DNA from: Streptomyces sp. NBC_01267
Lineage (GTDB): Bacteria > Actinomycetota > Actinomycetes > Streptomycetales > Streptomycetaceae
Length of the DNA stretch: 64,000 bases
NCBI RefSeq assembly: GCF_036241575.1
Contig: NZ_CP108455.1
Coordinates: forward strand, 62,001-126,000
Reading direction: 5' to 3'
Shown one piece after another: positions 37,930-47,422 of the stretch (the first letter of the stretch is position 1; every line of letters begins with the position of its first letter). The notes beneath the pieces were generated by a model. It had not been told where the DNA came from. It saw nothing but the letters and a program-made list of their open reading frames with translations, and did no database searches. The position numbers were made by a program, and so were the translations under genes.

Positions 37930-38300
37930 ATATCAGCGTGACGCTGGGCCTGCGCTGCCTTGCCGTACGGCGACGATGGGCAAGACAGTGGCGTTCGCCG
38001 GGACGTCGAGCTGTCGGGGTGTCGGTCCGGCTGGGGTGGGGTGTCGGCGAGTCTTTCGAGGAGGTGGTCGAGCGCGCTCTGGCCGTCGGTGACGGCTGCT
38101 TGCTCATCCTCGGCGAGTGGGATCGACACGGACATCTTGACCAAGTTGCTTTTGGCTTCCAGCAGTTGGGCTCTCGTGGAGCCCTTGGGGGTGTAGAGGT
38201 CGCAGCGTGCGCAGGCCATGCTTTTCCGGACTACGGGTGCCAGTGATCGTGTGAGGTAGTCGCCTCTGGCGTATGGGGTTTTGATCAGCAATTCTGTGCC
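37930..38300 (-). pseudogene. C-terminal fragment of a tyrosine recombinase
   Basis: The translation (SLAPVVRKSMACARCDLYTP, then LLEAKSNLVKMSVSIPLAED, then GQSALDHLLERLADTP) matches the cysteine-containing tail that follows the catalytic domain in actinobacterial Tn554-like recombinases. The catalytic part is missing. It lies right beside the IS5 element, which may have accompanied the deletion. Confidence 0.65.
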
Positions 38301-38682
38301 CATGTTGCTGCCGCTTGCCCATGACAAGACCGAGTTGATCGAGGTCGTCCGCATCACCGACCCGATGCGTCATCTCAGTGCGGAGGACTTGGTCGGCGAC
38401 GATGTCGCGATCTGGGAGTCGACTCAAGCCAATCAGGTCCTGACGCTGATCAAGGACCTGCCGGACAGCGAGCTGCATCGCTGTTTCATCCCGGGCTGGG
38501 GCATCCGAGCTCACAGCGCCACGGACCTGCTTTTCCAGGTTGCCTTCTGCTTCAGGTGCCATGGTGCCCGCCTGTGGGGACCCAGCGTCCCCGCTGCTCA
38601 GATGGGAATCCACAGTTTCGATCCGGACAGCCCTCCTGCCTGTGAGCTGCTTGAACGGTTCCACGGCTCCCAGTCTGGATAG
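38281..38682 (+). CDS. Hypothetical protein with a CxxC pair
   Basis: A frame of up to 133 residues reading HDKTELIEVVRITDPMRHLS, then IKDLPDSELHRCFIPGWGIR and FCFRCHGARLWGP. Composition and codon bias look like a real protein, and the FCFRC pair might bind metal. The start is uncertain: TTG 38281 or an ATG at 38302. I recognise no family. It points towards the recombinase relic at 38.7-39.0 kb and may itself be a fragment. Confidence 0.5.
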   Translation: MISNSVPMLLPLAHDKTELIEVVRITDPMRHLSAEDLVGDDVAIWESTQANQVLTLIKDLPDSELHRCFIPGWGIRAHSATDLLFQVAFCFRCHGARLWGPSVPAAQMGIHSFDPDSPPACELLERFHGSQSG

Positions 38683-38733
38683 TTCAAAGGGCTGTTCCGG
38701 AGCAGGTGAATGGCGGTTCCAGTGCTGGGTTCG

Positions 38734-38985
38734 TCAGCGCTCCCCGGGGATGATCGGCATGCCGAGGTCGACTGAGGCGCGGGGCCGGTTTCGGGCCAGT
38801 CGGTCGAGCGTGGCGAGCTTGTTGCGTGCAGCCTCGGCGCTGACTTGGAGCCCTTGGACCTCGCCGAGCCAGCCGTTGGCGCGTGCTTCGTCGATGCGGT
38901 CGGTGAGGTTGCGGATGATCTCTTCGAGGCGCCGTCGCTGTGCCGGGTCGACCCGGAGCATCGGACATCGGATACAGGCTTAACC
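38734..38985 (-). pseudogene. C-terminal relic of a trio-type tyrosine recombinase
   Basis: It reads CIRCPMLRVDPAQRRRLEEI, then NGWLGEVQGLQVSAEAARNK, and ends DLGMPIIPG. This is clearly the same tail as the 799-residue recombinase at 40766-43165 ([47 protein letters not shown]). A stop codon lies directly before the fragment. It marks a second, older copy of the same kind of element. Confidence 0.7.
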
Positions 38986-39118
38986 GAACTGATCTTGGTC
39001 GGTCTGCTGGGCCGCAATGCTCACCGAAAGTTGCTGAAAAGAATCTTGCTGCGGCCGTGTATCCGGGCGTGTCGCCGCTGGCGAGAGGCGGCGGAAGGTG
39101 ACGGCTCGATGCGGGCCG

Positions 39119-40282
39119 TCAGCGGAACGGTTGGAAGAAGTCGCGGATGTCGTCGGCGAACAGGTCGGGTTCTTCCATTGCGGCGAAGTGGCCGCCGCGG
39201 TCGAACTCCGACCAGTGGACGATGTTGTGGTCCCGTTCTGCGAGTTGTCGGACGGGGCGGGCCAGGTCGGCCGCGAACACCGCCACGCCGGTCGGCGTTT
39301 CCAACGGCTCAGCGCGTGGTGGACGGGAGGGGTGGAGGGCTTCCCAGTAGTGACGGGCGGATGATCCTGCCGTGGCGGTGAGCCAGTAGAGCATGACGTT
39401 GGTCAGGAGCCGATCACGAGTGACGGCGTCCTCGGGAACGTCGATGCAGTCGGTCCACTCCTTGAACTTCTCAGCGATCCAGGCGAGTTGCCCGACCGGT
39501 GAGTCGGTGAGTGCGTAGGCCAGGGTCTGTGGCCGGGTGCCCTGGATCTTCGCGTAGCCCGACATCTCGGGCTCCGACCTGGTCAGCAGGTCAAGCCGTG
39601 CTTGGTCGTCGGCGGTGAGTTCGGCTGCTTCGGCCGGGTCGCAGGGAGAGGGCGTCAGCAGGGTGTTGAGGTGGATAGCCACGACATGCTCGGTGTCGAT
39701 GGCGGCCAGTTCCCGGGTGATCGCGTGTCCCCAGTCGCCGCCTTGTGCGCCGTAGCGGTGGTAGCCCAAGCGCTGCATCAGCTCGGCCCATGCCTTGGCG
39801 ACGCGGTGCACGTCCCAGCCGCCGTCCTGGGTCGGTCCGGACAGCCCGTATCCGGGGATGGTGGGAATGACCAGGTGGAAGGCGTCGGCCGGGTCGCCGC
39901 CGTGGAGGCCCGGGTCGGTCAGGGGGCCGATGACATCGAGGAACTCCACGATGGATCCGGGCCAGCCGTGGGTGATCAGTAACGGCAGCGCGTCATTCTG
40001 CGCCGAGCGGATGTGCAGGAAATGGATGTTGGTGTTGTCGATCTCGGTTGTGAACTGGGGTAACCGATTCAGATGTGCTTCGTGCTCACGCCAGTTGTAG
40101 GAGGTGCGCCAGTATTCGGTCAGCTCTTTGAGGTAGGCCAGCGGAACTCCTTGGGACCAGCCGGTATCGGGCAGTTCGTCCGGCCACCTGGTGGCGGTCA
40201 GACGGGCGGCCAAGTCGTCAAGGTCCCTCTGTGGGATGTCGAGGGTGAAGGAGTGGATGGCGGCATCGGCGTGCTCAATCAT
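39119..40282 (-). CDS. Epoxide hydrolase (EHN-type alpha/beta hydrolase)
   Basis: A 387-residue enzyme with the epoxide-hydrolase N-terminal domain followed by the alpha/beta fold. The oxyanion motif HGWPGS is near residue 102, the nucleophile aspartate is in GGDWGHA near residue 185, and the catalytic histidine is in RGGHFAAMEEP near the C-terminus. It hydrolyses epoxides to diols, in catabolism or natural-product modification. Its ATG overlaps the stop of the upstream HTH gene (ATGA), so both are made from one mRNA, under the promoter described at 40709-40749. Confidence 0.9.
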   Translation of the reverse strand: MIEHADAAIHSFTLDIPQRDLDDLAARLTATRWPDELPDTGWSQGVPLAYLKELTEYWRTSYNWREHEAHLNRLPQFTTEIDNTNIHFLHIRSAQNDALPLLITHGWPGSIVEFLDVIGPLTDPGLHGGDPADAFHLVIPTIPGYGLSGPTQDGGWDVHRVAKAWAELMQRLGYHRYGAQGGDWGHAITRELAAIDTEHVVAIHLNTLLTPSPCDPAEAAELTADDQARLDLLTRSEPEMSGYAKIQGTRPQTLAYALTDSPVGQLAWIAEKFKEWTDCIDVPEDAVTRDRLLTNVMLYWLTATAGSSARHYWEALHPSRPPRAEPLETPTGVAVFAADLARPVRQLAERDHNIVHWSEFDRGGHFAAMEEPDLFADDIRDFFQPFR

Positions 40283-40701
40283 GGGGTGTCCTCGTCTTCG
40301 GGTTGACCGGCGAGTGTGCGCGCAGCTGCGGTGTCGGTTTCGTCCCAGCCCCAGTGGCCGTCACTCTGCGGCTCGGCTTGTTCGTCGATCCAGCGGCTGT
40401 GGGCCTCCCACGCGGCCTGCTTGCTGGTTCCCAGGGCTGCACCAATCTGCGACCACGAAGCGCCGGCCCTGCGGGCAGAGCGCACCGACAACTGGCGCCC
40501 GTAGCCCGCCTTCCGTGCGATGACTTCACCCAGTGCGAGAAGCTCCAATGCCTCGCCGCGTGCCAGCGGCTCCGTGCCGGGGTCGGGCGGACCATCCTCA
40601 TCGACTGGTGACGCCAACGCGTCGCGGGCCCGTAGCGCGTCATAGCGCGCGGCTGCGGTCAGCAGCGTGAACTGGCGTTCAAGCTCGTCGGGTGTAGGCA
40701 T
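40279..40701 (-). CDS. Small HTH regulator, probably autoregulated
   Basis: A 140-residue protein. Its middle holds a helix-turn-helix of the GASWSQIGAALGTSKQAAWE type (about residues 86-106), flanked by an N-terminal helical region and an acidic tail. ATG 40701 is chosen because a consensus-like promoter places the transcription start at or next to this codon, so the mRNA is probably leaderless. It overlaps the epoxide hydrolase gene by ATGA. Two palindromes lie across its own promoter, so it is likely the repressor of its operon. Confidence 0.8.
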   Translation of the reverse strand: MPTPDELERQFTLLTAAARYDALRARDALASPVDEDGPPDPGTEPLARGEALELLALGEVIARKAGYGRQLSVRSARRAGASWSQIGAALGTSKQAAWEAHSRWIDEQAEPQSDGHWGWDETDTAAARTLAGQPEDEDTP

Positions 40702-40708
40702 GGCACCG

Positions 40709-40749
40709 AGTATTTCGTCAAGCCGCCTTGACGTCAAGACGGCTTGACG
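40709..40749 (-). promoter_or_regulatory. Promoter and double palindromic operator of the HTH-epoxide hydrolase operon
   Basis: The -35 TTGACG (40737-40732), a 17-nt spacer and the -10 AATACT (40714-40709) point left, with seven bases between the -10 and the ATG. Two 18-bp palindromes of the form CGTCAAG-N4-CTTGACG lie at 40716-40733 and 40732-40749, covering the spacer and the -35. A bound repressor would block RNA polymerase. Confidence 0.8.
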
Positions 40750-40765
40750 GGGTCTGGTCTTGGCG

Positions 40766-43165
40766 TCAGCTGCCTGGTGTTCGTCGGCCGACGGATGGGT
40801 GGAAGTCGGGCATGCCGAGGCTGGTGGTGGTGTGCTTGGCGGTCATCTCACGCATCGAGGAGAGCTTGTCTTCAGCGGCGGCCACGCTCGCCTCGATGGC
40901 GGCGACCTCGCCGAGCCATCCCTGGTCCTTTGCTTCCTTCAGGCGGTCGAGGAGGTTGTCGTGGATTTCTTCGAGGCGAGGCATCTGGTCTGGATCGGGC
41001 CGAAGTTGGGGACATCTGACGCACGCGTGTTCATGGACACAGGGGCTGCCGTAGTCGCGGGTGCAGATCCCGAGGGCGACCTTCCGGAGCTCGAAGTGGC
41101 CGAGGAATTCCTGCCATTCATCTGGGGTGAGGCTGCGGTACTCCTCGCCGGGGCGCTCGGCTCTGCGACGTGCGATGAAGGCTCGGTGGTGGGCGATGAC
41201 ATCGTCGGAATAGATCGCCGCATAACCCATCGTGGTGTCGAGAACTTGGTGGCCGCAGATCACGGCGGCGATGTGCGGAGGCAGCCCGGTGCGGATCGCA
41301 TCGGTGATGAACAGCCTGCGGAAATCGTGCGGCGTGAACATCAGCGGCTGGTTGCTGACGTCAGTGAGCGTGGCCGTAGCGAGTGCCCGGATCAGGGAGG
41401 TGCGGACGAAGCTGCGGGTGAGGGCATGGTGCTCGGTTCCGTGGCGGCGCTGGAACAGGAACGGCAGAGGCGGGCTCCAGACCTGTTCGAAGACGTCGTA
41501 GGCGGACACGAGAGGCAGCGCCGCGTGCCCGGCGCGAACCCGGAAGATGATGGCGGTGAGGACTTCCCCGAGTTCCGGGGAGACCAGTAGCAGTCGTTCA
41601 CGGTCGGTCTTCGACGGGGCGATCTGGAGCATGGGCACGACTTCGTCTGTGGTCGGCAAGGTGTAGGCGGCGAAGCTGTGGTGGGTGAGTTCGAGCAGTT
41701 CTTCGATACGGATGCCGGTGTGGCGGAGCACTTCGACGATGGCCCAGGCCCAGAAGGCGACGTCCTCCTCGTGGGTGAGGTCGCGGCGCTTGTCAGTGGC
41801 CAGGTCGCGGACGAAGACCCGGCCGGACTCGCCCGTGCGGCAGCGCGAGAACTCCGATCCGGTCGCGGTGAACAGCGCGTCGGCGGGAGCGCTCTTGGCC
41901 AGGCTCAAGCGCTCTTCGGCGGCTTTGCGGTTGCGCTCGACCGCTCGCACCAGGGCGGGCAAGGCCGGCAGTTGGGCCCTGGTGCGCTGGTCCATCGCGG
42001 CTTTGCGGCGTAGTCGGACCTTCTTCTGGGAGCATTCGTTCGCTTTGATCGGGCAGGGAGCGACCCATGGTCCCCACCGTGCCGGGTCGTCCGCCGCCCA
42101 GCGAGCGATGTCCTGGTAGAAGGCGCGGACGAAGACAAGTTCGTGACGGTAGCCCGCGCGAGGCCGCGTCCCTCCGCCAGGGGTCTGAACGTGCTGGAGC
42201 CGTTCCTTCCATGCCTTCGCAACCTCCGTCGGCAGCCGCAGCGATTCGATGCCCGGGTGGTGGATCTCCAGGTCGCGCCAGAACCGCTTGCAGAGGGTCC
42301 CGGCGATGGAGCGTACGGAATTGTGGTCCAGATCCGCCGAACGTTCGGTGAAGTAGTCGACCAGCAGGTCGCGTACCGGTGTGCAGACGATGCCGTAGCC
42401 GTCGATGATCTGCTCGATGCTTCGCTTGCCGGGCAGTACTGCGGCGCGGAGTCTGGGTGGCGCGTTGGCGGGGAGTACGCCGCTCTCGGCCAGGAGGGCG
42501 TAGAACAGTGGCCTGCCCGCGCTGCCGCGGTAGTGGTGCTGTTCCAGTGCGGCCACAAGCTCAAGGCAGTCGCCCACGGTGATTTCCTCGACGCGGCCGC
42601 CCTTGTGGAGCGCGATCCAGGTGATCCTGTTCAGAGCATCGGTCCGGATGAGGCCAGCGGGGCGAAGGGCCTCAAGGCGGGCGAAGCCGCCCGGGTCGAT
42701 CGCAGCCCTCGCCTCGGCCAGCATCTTCGCTTGCCGTTGGGCTAGCAGCCAGCGGTAGGAGGGGCGGATGACCTGGCCGCAGACCATCAGCAGCACCCCG
42801 GTACTCAAGTCCCCACGGTGGTAGCCGGCCGCATGCGGCTCAAGTGCCCGGTCGGTCCAGTCCCGGCCGGCGTCGTCGGCGCCGCTGGCCAGCCATCGGT
42901 CCTGCCAGGTGGCCCCCGGCTGCTGTTCGAGCCAGTCCAGGAGGCGGTTCAGCCCGCGCCGTCGGACGGTGTCCCGTGGGCGGCCGTGGGCCGGGGCGGT
43001 GAACAGCTCCAGGAGTCGCGCGGTGACCTCCGCGCGATTGAGCGTGGTCTGCGACCACCCCTGTGCCGCAGGCCGAGCAGGCCATGCCTCCGGACGGTTC
43101 TGATTTGGTGGTTGAGCGCGCTCTTCCGCTGACTTTGCGTCCGCGCGCTCCGTGGCGATGCTCAC
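40766..43165 (-). CDS. Tyrosine recombinase, third of a trio
   Basis: A 799-residue tyrosine recombinase starting at GTG 43165. The catalytic domain holds the first arginine in [17 protein letters not shown]-x-x-R in [10 protein letters not shown], and the final histidine and tyrosine in [19 protein letters not shown] cysteine-bearing tail ([20 protein letters not shown]) and a coiled coil follow. The long N-terminal domain has no simple assignment. It overlaps the upstream recombinase by GTGA. Its catalytic set is complete, so it may be active. Relics of relatives occur at 11.7, 38.0 and 38.7 kb. Confidence 0.88.
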   Translation of the reverse strand: MSIATERADAKSAEERAQPPNQNRPEAWPARPAAQGWSQTTLNRAEVTARLLELFTAPAHGRPRDTVRRRGLNRLLDWLEQQPGATWQDRWLASGADDAGRDWTDRALEPHAAGYHRGDLSTGVLLMVCGQVIRPSYRWLLAQRQAKMLAEARAAIDPGGFARLEALRPAGLIRTDALNRITWIALHKGGRVEEITVGDCLELVAALEQHHYRGSAGRPLFYALLAESGVLPANAPPRLRAAVLPGKRSIEQIIDGYGIVCTPVRDLLVDYFTERSADLDHNSVRSIAGTLCKRFWRDLEIHHPGIESLRLPTEVAKAWKERLQHVQTPGGGTRPRAGYRHELVFVRAFYQDIARWAADDPARWGPWVAPCPIKANECSQKKVRLRRKAAMDQRTRAQLPALPALVRAVERNRKAAEERLSLAKSAPADALFTATGSEFSRCRTGESGRVFVRDLATDKRRDLTHEEDVAFWAWAIVEVLRHTGIRIEELLELTHHSFAAYTLPTTDEVVPMLQIAPSKTDRERLLLVSPELGEVLTAIIFRVRAGHAALPLVSAYDVFEQVWSPPLPFLFQRRHGTEHHALTRSFVRTSLIRALATATLTDVSNQPLMFTPHDFRRLFITDAIRTGLPPHIAAVICGHQVLDTTMGYAAIYSDDVIAHHRAFIARRRAERPGEEYRSLTPDEWQEFLGHFELRKVALGICTRDYGSPCVHEHACVRCPQLRPDPDQMPRLEEIHDNLLDRLKEAKDQGWLGEVAAIEASVAAAEDKLSSMREMTAKHTTTSLGMPDFHPSVGRRTPGS

Positions 43166-45081
43166 CTGTTGCCTCCACCAGGGGCTGACGGGCCGAGGAG
43201 CGCTTCAAGCACTTCAGGCCGATAGCCGGGGGCGGGCGGCGCCGGCGGCTTCTCCCGTTCCGCGCGCTGACGCGCGTGATGGGCAAGGATCTGGGCGACG
43301 ACCTCGTCCTGCGCGGGCGAGAGGTAAAGCTCAGTTGTGGTGATGTGGGCATGGCCGAGGACCCACTGGACGTCCGTGAGGGTCAGGTGCGGATCGCGGA
43401 TCATCCTCTTGGCCGCGGAGTGCCGCAGGTCGTGCAGGGTCCAGTTCGAACCGAGCACGGCATTGGCCCGGTTGAAGACCATCCGGGCCGCGTCGTACTC
43501 TAGCTGGCGAAACGGACGTCGAAGCGTCCACCACAGCGGTTCGTCCGGCCCGTCAGGTACCAGCTCGCGCATCTGGTGCTGATAGAGCTTCAGCCAGACG
43601 AACGCGTCTGCCGAGGCCGGCAGGTGCTGAAGTGCCCGGCTGCCTTTGCGGACCACGCCGATGAGCTGGTCTTCCGGAACGGCCAGGCTCCGGGTCGAAC
43701 CGAGCAGCTCGGAGGCCCGGGCGCCGGTCGAGATATAGAACGCGACCAGTGCACGGTCCCGGTGCGACGCGAGACCGGCGAACAGTTCGTTGAACGCCTG
43801 GTCAGGGATGCTGCGTGGAATCCGGCGGGGCTCGCGCGGCTGGTATTCCGCCCGCCTGGACGGTCGGCGGAACGGTTGCATCGGGTTGTGGTGGGCGTTG
43901 ACGTGCTCGTCTTCGGCAGTCCTGGCCTTGGGGAATGGGTTGACCAGCGGGCGACCGTGCATTTCGCGGTGGTACTCGTAGAACGACCGGACGACCGCCC
44001 GCGCGTGTCGTCTGGTCCGGTCGGCGTAGTTCTCGCCGGGCGTCTGCTTGCCCGTGACCGGGTTGGCCGACCCCGGCTTCGGTGCATCGGGCCGGCGTTG
44101 CCTCGGCGGTTTCTTCACGGTCTTCAGCCACAGAGCGAAGTCCCTGGCCTCCGCTCGCCCCGCACGGTCCCACGCAACGTCGATTGCAGCCAAGAACCGA
44201 AACCAGGAGAGCAGTTCATAGGCGTACGAGCGCAGAGAAGCGGGGCTGTCGTCATCGGCGAGCATGTGATGGAGAAACTCGGTGACCGCGTCGACCTCGA
44301 CGCCATCGCTTCCGATCAGCCGGTACGGAAGCAGCGGGTCGCCGGTCTCTTCGACCCTGCCCGTCCTCAGTACCACCAGCGCCGCTATGTCTCGCACCGC
44401 TGCTCCCGCGGAGTCGGCGTCCGGGCGGCGGACGTTCTCCGGCTTCTTGTGCCGGGACTTCGCCATCAGCACCAGCAGGCTCGCACCGGCCTCGCCAAGA
44501 TGGGTCAGGGAGGAATGGCGGCACTCGTGCAGGTCCCCACCGGTGCCCGGCCCCCGTACAGCGGTGTACTCGTCGACCAGGGCGCGGGCCTGCCCGTACG
44601 ACAACCGGGCGAAGCCGGTGTCCGGGCAAACGTCGTGCGGGCCGACAACGTTGCCCGGCCCCGGGCGGCGGTGGGTGACGAACACAGGCCCACGCGTACG
44701 GCCCTTCAGCAGGCGTGGCAGGAGCCGGGCGGTGCCGGCGTCCCAGTAGACGGTCTCCAGCACGAAGTCCTCGCGGACCTGGCCCCGGCGGCGGGCCTTG
44801 GTGCGGGCACCCTTGACCTTGACCGGACAGCGACACCCGGCGAAGTCCAGGTCCTCGATGTTGACTCCCAGGACCTCCTCCGCCCGCCCGGAGGTCTCGT
44901 AGAGCATCCGCCACAGCGTCTTCTCCCGCAGGTGCACCTTCCGGCGGGCGGTGAGCCGGTCGATCGCCATCTTCGAGCGGGCCGGGGTGTCGGAGTCCGG
45001 TACCGCCAGCCGCTTCGCCCAGGCCGGGACCATCGGCCCCTCGTAGCCGCGCGCACAGCACCATCCGAGCCAGGACAGCAC
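43162..45081 (-). CDS. Fused tyrosine recombinases: decayed first module plus intact second module
   Basis: One 639-codon frame holds two recombinase modules. Residues 1 to about 225 are the catalytic half of a first recombinase (arginine in [13 protein letters not shown]-x-x-R in [11 protein letters not shown], then [15 protein letters not shown]); the frame leaves the family just where the catalytic tyrosine should follow. Residues from about 229 on are a complete second recombinase with [23 protein letters not shown] and [17 protein letters not shown] at 44397 behind GGGAG could start the second module alone (411 residues). The join looks like an in-frame deletion. It overlaps the third recombinase by GTGA. 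Confidence 0.82.
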   Translation of the reverse strand: MLSWLGWCCARGYEGPMVPAWAKRLAVPDSDTPARSKMAIDRLTARRKVHLREKTLWRMLYETSGRAEEVLGVNIEDLDFAGCRCPVKVKGARTKARRRGQVREDFVLETVYWDAGTARLLPRLLKGRTRGPVFVTHRRPGPGNVVGPHDVCPDTGFARLSYGQARALVDEYTAVRGPGTGGDLHECRHSSLTHLGEAGASLLVLMAKSRHKKPENVRRPDADSAGAAVRDIAALVVLRTGRVEETGDPLLPYRLIGSDGVEVDAVTEFLHHMLADDDSPASLRSYAYELLSWFRFLAAIDVAWDRAGRAEARDFALWLKTVKKPPRQRRPDAPKPGSANPVTGKQTPGENYADRTRRHARAVVRSFYEYHREMHGRPLVNPFPKARTAEDEHVNAHHNPMQPFRRPSRRAEYQPREPRRIPRSIPDQAFNELFAGLASHRDRALVAFYISTGARASELLGSTRSLAVPEDQLIGVVRKGSRALQHLPASADAFVWLKLYQHQMRELVPDGPDEPLWWTLRRPFRQLEYDAARMVFNRANAVLGSNWTLHDLRHSAAKRMIRDPHLTLTDVQWVLGHAHITTTELYLSPAQDEVVAQILAHHARQRAEREKPPAPPAPGYRPEVLEALLGPSAPGGGNR

Positions 45082-45215
45082 CGCCGCCCGGCGGGGAGTT
45101 CAGGTGTTGACCGCCGCGGTTCCCAGAGTAGTTCGAGGGCTTCGCCGATCTCGTCGTCCGCGACCGTCGCAAGGGGACGGTGCTCGCCGAGCCGTTCGGC
45201 CGTCTTGCCCACCCC
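45082..45215 (-). pseudogene. N-terminal remnant of the first recombinase
   Basis: A different minus-strand frame reads PLATVADDEIGEALELLW, then, after a shift, [12 protein letters not shown] continuing into the fused recombinase gene. It is the broken upstream part of the first trio recombinase and is cut off at about 45216 by the IS256 fragment. Confidence 0.55.
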
Positions 45216-45216
45216 G

Positions 45217-45535
45217 AAGTTCCCAAAGGCCGTCGCGAAGATCACCGAGGACCGGGACGAACTGCTCGCGTTCTACGACTTACCTGCCGAGCACTGGATT
45301 TATCTGCGGACCACCGACCCCATCGAGTCGACCTTCTCCACGGTCAAGCTCCGCACCAAGGTCACGCGGGGCGTGGGCAGCCCGGCGGCCGCGCTCGCGA
45401 TGGTGTTCAAGCTGGTCGAGTCCGCTCAGGCACGATGGCGTGCGATCACCCGGAGCCGACCTGGTATCCCTGGTCCGCACGGGCGCACGATTCGAGAACG
45501 GCGTCCTGGTCGAGCGCGAGGAGTTGGCCGCATGA
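45217..45535 (+). pseudogene. IS256-family transposase C-terminal fragment
   Basis: FPKAVAKITEDRDELLAFYD, then LRTTDPIESTFSTVKLRTKV and AMVFKLVESAQARWRAI, identify the mutator-type transposase C-terminus. A frameshift near 45455 moves the ending (LVRTGARFENGVLVEREE) to another frame, which stops at 45535. Most of the transposase is missing. Confidence 0.75.
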
Positions 45536-45999
45536 ACGTCCACGAGTTCCTGCAGAACCCGGACGAGCACGTCCGCTTCGCGGCCTACCTCGACAAGCTG
45601 GGGCACGTTGCCGACCCGGACGAGGCCGACCTGGTCGGCAGCGTGCTCACTGATCCGGACCAGACGATGGCCCGGTCCGCCGTGCTGCGGCATCTGGACC
45701 GTCGAGCCGCCGGCCTCTATCCCGGTCCCGTCTACGAGGGGTGGGCGCAGGCATTGACCCAGGCCACGATCGATCACCCCTTCCTGGCTCAGCGCCTGCG
45801 GGAGTGGTCGCTCTTCCGCGCCGTCACGCTCAAGCTGCCCTGGCAGCCGGACGACCTGCTCGCGGCATCCAACTGGCTCCAGCTCAAGACCGCCGCCGGG
45901 ACGAGCACCAAGGCCATCGAGATCCTCGCCGAAGCCGGCCGCACCAAACGGATCCGCAACACTGCCAGGACCGGCCTCAGCCACCGCAGCGAGAGCTGA
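45532..45999 (+). CDS. Hypothetical protein, 155 residues
   Basis: A soluble, helix-rich protein starting at ATG 45532 behind GAGGAG, with its ATG overlapping the stop of the IS256 fragment (ATGA). It opens MNVHEFLQNPDEHVRFAAYL and contains several W and L heptad-like patterns; no enzyme motif is recognised. Its placement directly after the transposase end suggests that it was an IS passenger or was brought under IS-derived transcription. Confidence 0.65.
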   Translation: MNVHEFLQNPDEHVRFAAYLDKLGHVADPDEADLVGSVLTDPDQTMARSAVLRHLDRRAAGLYPGPVYEGWAQALTQATIDHPFLAQRLREWSLFRAVTLKLPWQPDDLLAASNWLQLKTAAGTSTKAIEILAEAGRTKRIRNTARTGLSHRSES

Positions 46000-46026
46000 A
46001 ATCAACTCACCCACAACTCTTGACTA

Positions 46027-46140
46027 TTACTCTCCTCTTTCGGCGTTGTACGAGTCGGCGTGGGTGACTGCGACGGTGAAGTGCTCCAGGGCTCGGGCCG
46101 GATCGTGCAGGTTCAGAGCGGCGGACGCGGTGCGTTGATC
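46027..46140 (-). pseudogene. Fragment of a TPR-type protein C-terminus
   Basis: A short open stretch (ALNLHDPARALEHFTVAVTH followed by ADSYNAERGE) resembles the last tetratricopeptide unit of actinobacterial XRE-type regulators. Nothing of the rest is present nearby. Low-information fragment. Confidence 0.4.
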
Positions 46141-46144
46141 CAGT

Positions 46145-46396
46145 ACATCGGCGGGAGGTCTTCCCCGGCCGGGATGCCGTTGCCGTAGGCGGCAAGAGCG
46201 TCGTCGATTGGTAGTAGAGCGTGATGTCCTCCGGCGCATGCAACCGCTCCTCCGTACCACCCGCTTCCATCAGCAGCAGATAGCCGGGGGCGAAGGCGGA
46301 GTCCGTGATGATGAAAGGCCCATCGCCGTTCTGTGACCACACCTCGTCCCCGATCCGAACCTCGTTGCCGTCCTTCGTACGAATTCTTAATGCCAT
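46145..46396 (-). pseudogene. Small hypothetical protein with frameshift
   Basis: It starts at ATG 46396 as MALRIRTKDGNEVRIGDEVW and continues to APEDITLYY. Near 46210 the sensible frame changes and continues DDALAAYGNGIPAGEDLPPM. The original was probably about 85-90 residues. No family assigned. Confidence 0.5.
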
Positions 46397-46560
46397 GAAC
46401 TACGGATAGCACTGCAACGTCCCGTGGATCGACGAATCGGATATTCCGTCGCATTGCATCTGGCAAAGGGCTGGCTGACCTGTGGCCGGCCGTGCCGTTG
46501 AGAACGCCAAGGGCCAGTGTTCGCCAACGACATGGCTCGGCCGAAAGCCTCGCGCGAGGG

Positions 46561-46932
46561 TCAGACCCGCCAGGATCGGATGCGGTCGGCTGTGTCGTAT
46601 GCATCGGCGCGGCTGGCGTCGATGTCGCGCGCGAGGTCGGTCAGCGCGCCGTACGGTGCATCGATGCCTTCGCCTGCGGCATTCATGTACGCCACGGCCA
46701 GGCCCGCACCGAACAGGGCATTGCGTGCGGGCAGCGGGCGGAGCCTGATGACCGTATGCATCAGGGTGGCGGCACGCCAGGAGTTGTCGACCACGGCGCC
46801 GACCCTGGGGGTGTTGACGCGGTGCCGGCCTACAACAGCGACCAGGCTGGAGAAGTCGTGAATGTGAGGGTGCTTCGGCAGAACCTCCGCCTGGCGCTCC
46901 AGGAGCCACCGGACATCAACGTAGAGCTCCAC
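46561..46932 (-). CDS. Fic/Doc-like toxin component with degenerate active site
   Basis: A 123-residue protein starting at GTG 46932, one base after the antitoxin stop. The overall pattern (NTPRVGAVVDNSWRAATLMH, then RLRPLPARNALFGAGLAVAY, then a C-terminal helix) follows small Streptomyces proteins annotated as the toxin part of Fic-family modules. The HxFxxGN core of AMPylating Fic/Doc enzymes is not conserved (RPLPARNALFG here), so AMPylation is doubtful; it may be a derived toxin with another activity. The partner antitoxin lies immediately upstream. Confidence 0.65.
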   Translation of the reverse strand: MELYVDVRWLLERQAEVLPKHPHIHDFSSLVAVVGRHRVNTPRVGAVVDNSWRAATLMHTVIRLRPLPARNALFGAGLAVAYMNAAGEGIDAPYGALTDLARDIDASRADAYDTADRIRSWRV

Positions 46933-46933
46933 G

Positions 46934-47182
46934 TCAGGCGGCCCGGCCCGGTGCGTCGAGCCGCGAGGACGCGTCCTCGGGGAATGCTGCGTCGAACGCG
47001 TCGGCGTTGTCGTTGACGAAGGTGCGGAAGACTTCAGCGGCGCCTTCGAGGCGAGGGTCGCGGACAGCGTCGTGTGCGGCGCGGGCGATCAGCGCGGTCA
47101 CCGTGGTCCCCTCGGCTTCAGCACGCTCCTTGAGCATCGCGTGCAACTGGTCATCGACCCGGATCGTCACTGGCTTCGACAT
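46934..47182 (-). CDS. Antitoxin, ribbon-helix-helix-like
   Basis: An 82-residue protein. The N-terminus (KPVTIRVDDQLHAMLKERAE followed by GTTVTALIARAAHDAV) is a ribbon-helix-helix DNA-binding fold, and the acidic C-terminal tail probably wraps the toxin. ATG 47182 is chosen over an upstream start because MSKPVTIRV is the usual beginning of such proteins. It forms a two-gene module with the Fic-like protein and should autorepress it. Confidence 0.8.
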   Translation of the reverse strand: MSKPVTIRVDDQLHAMLKERAEAEGTTVTALIARAAHDAVRDPRLEGAAEVFRTFVNDNADAFDAAFPEDASSRLDAPGRAA

Positions 47183-47422
47183 ACCCCGACCGTACAGCAA
47201 GGCGTACAGCACGGATCGGATTCAGCGAAATCGCCGCGACCCTCCTGCGGCCCTGCCGGTCGCGGAACTCGCCCAGGCTGCCCGTCGTACTTACGTCTCG
47301 GCCGCGTACAAGTGCTCCGCCCTCAGGGCGGGAAGAGCCCCGGGAGTAGCCAGCATCGGAGCGATACGCGGCAACGCCACCATGCCCGACATCCTCGCCA
47401 CCGACGGGTACGCCCGCAGGCA

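Noticed and set aside
44397..45081. Reading the fused recombinase as an ordinary single recombinase
   Set aside because: It contains two separate arginine/H-x-x-R sets, so two modules are joined.
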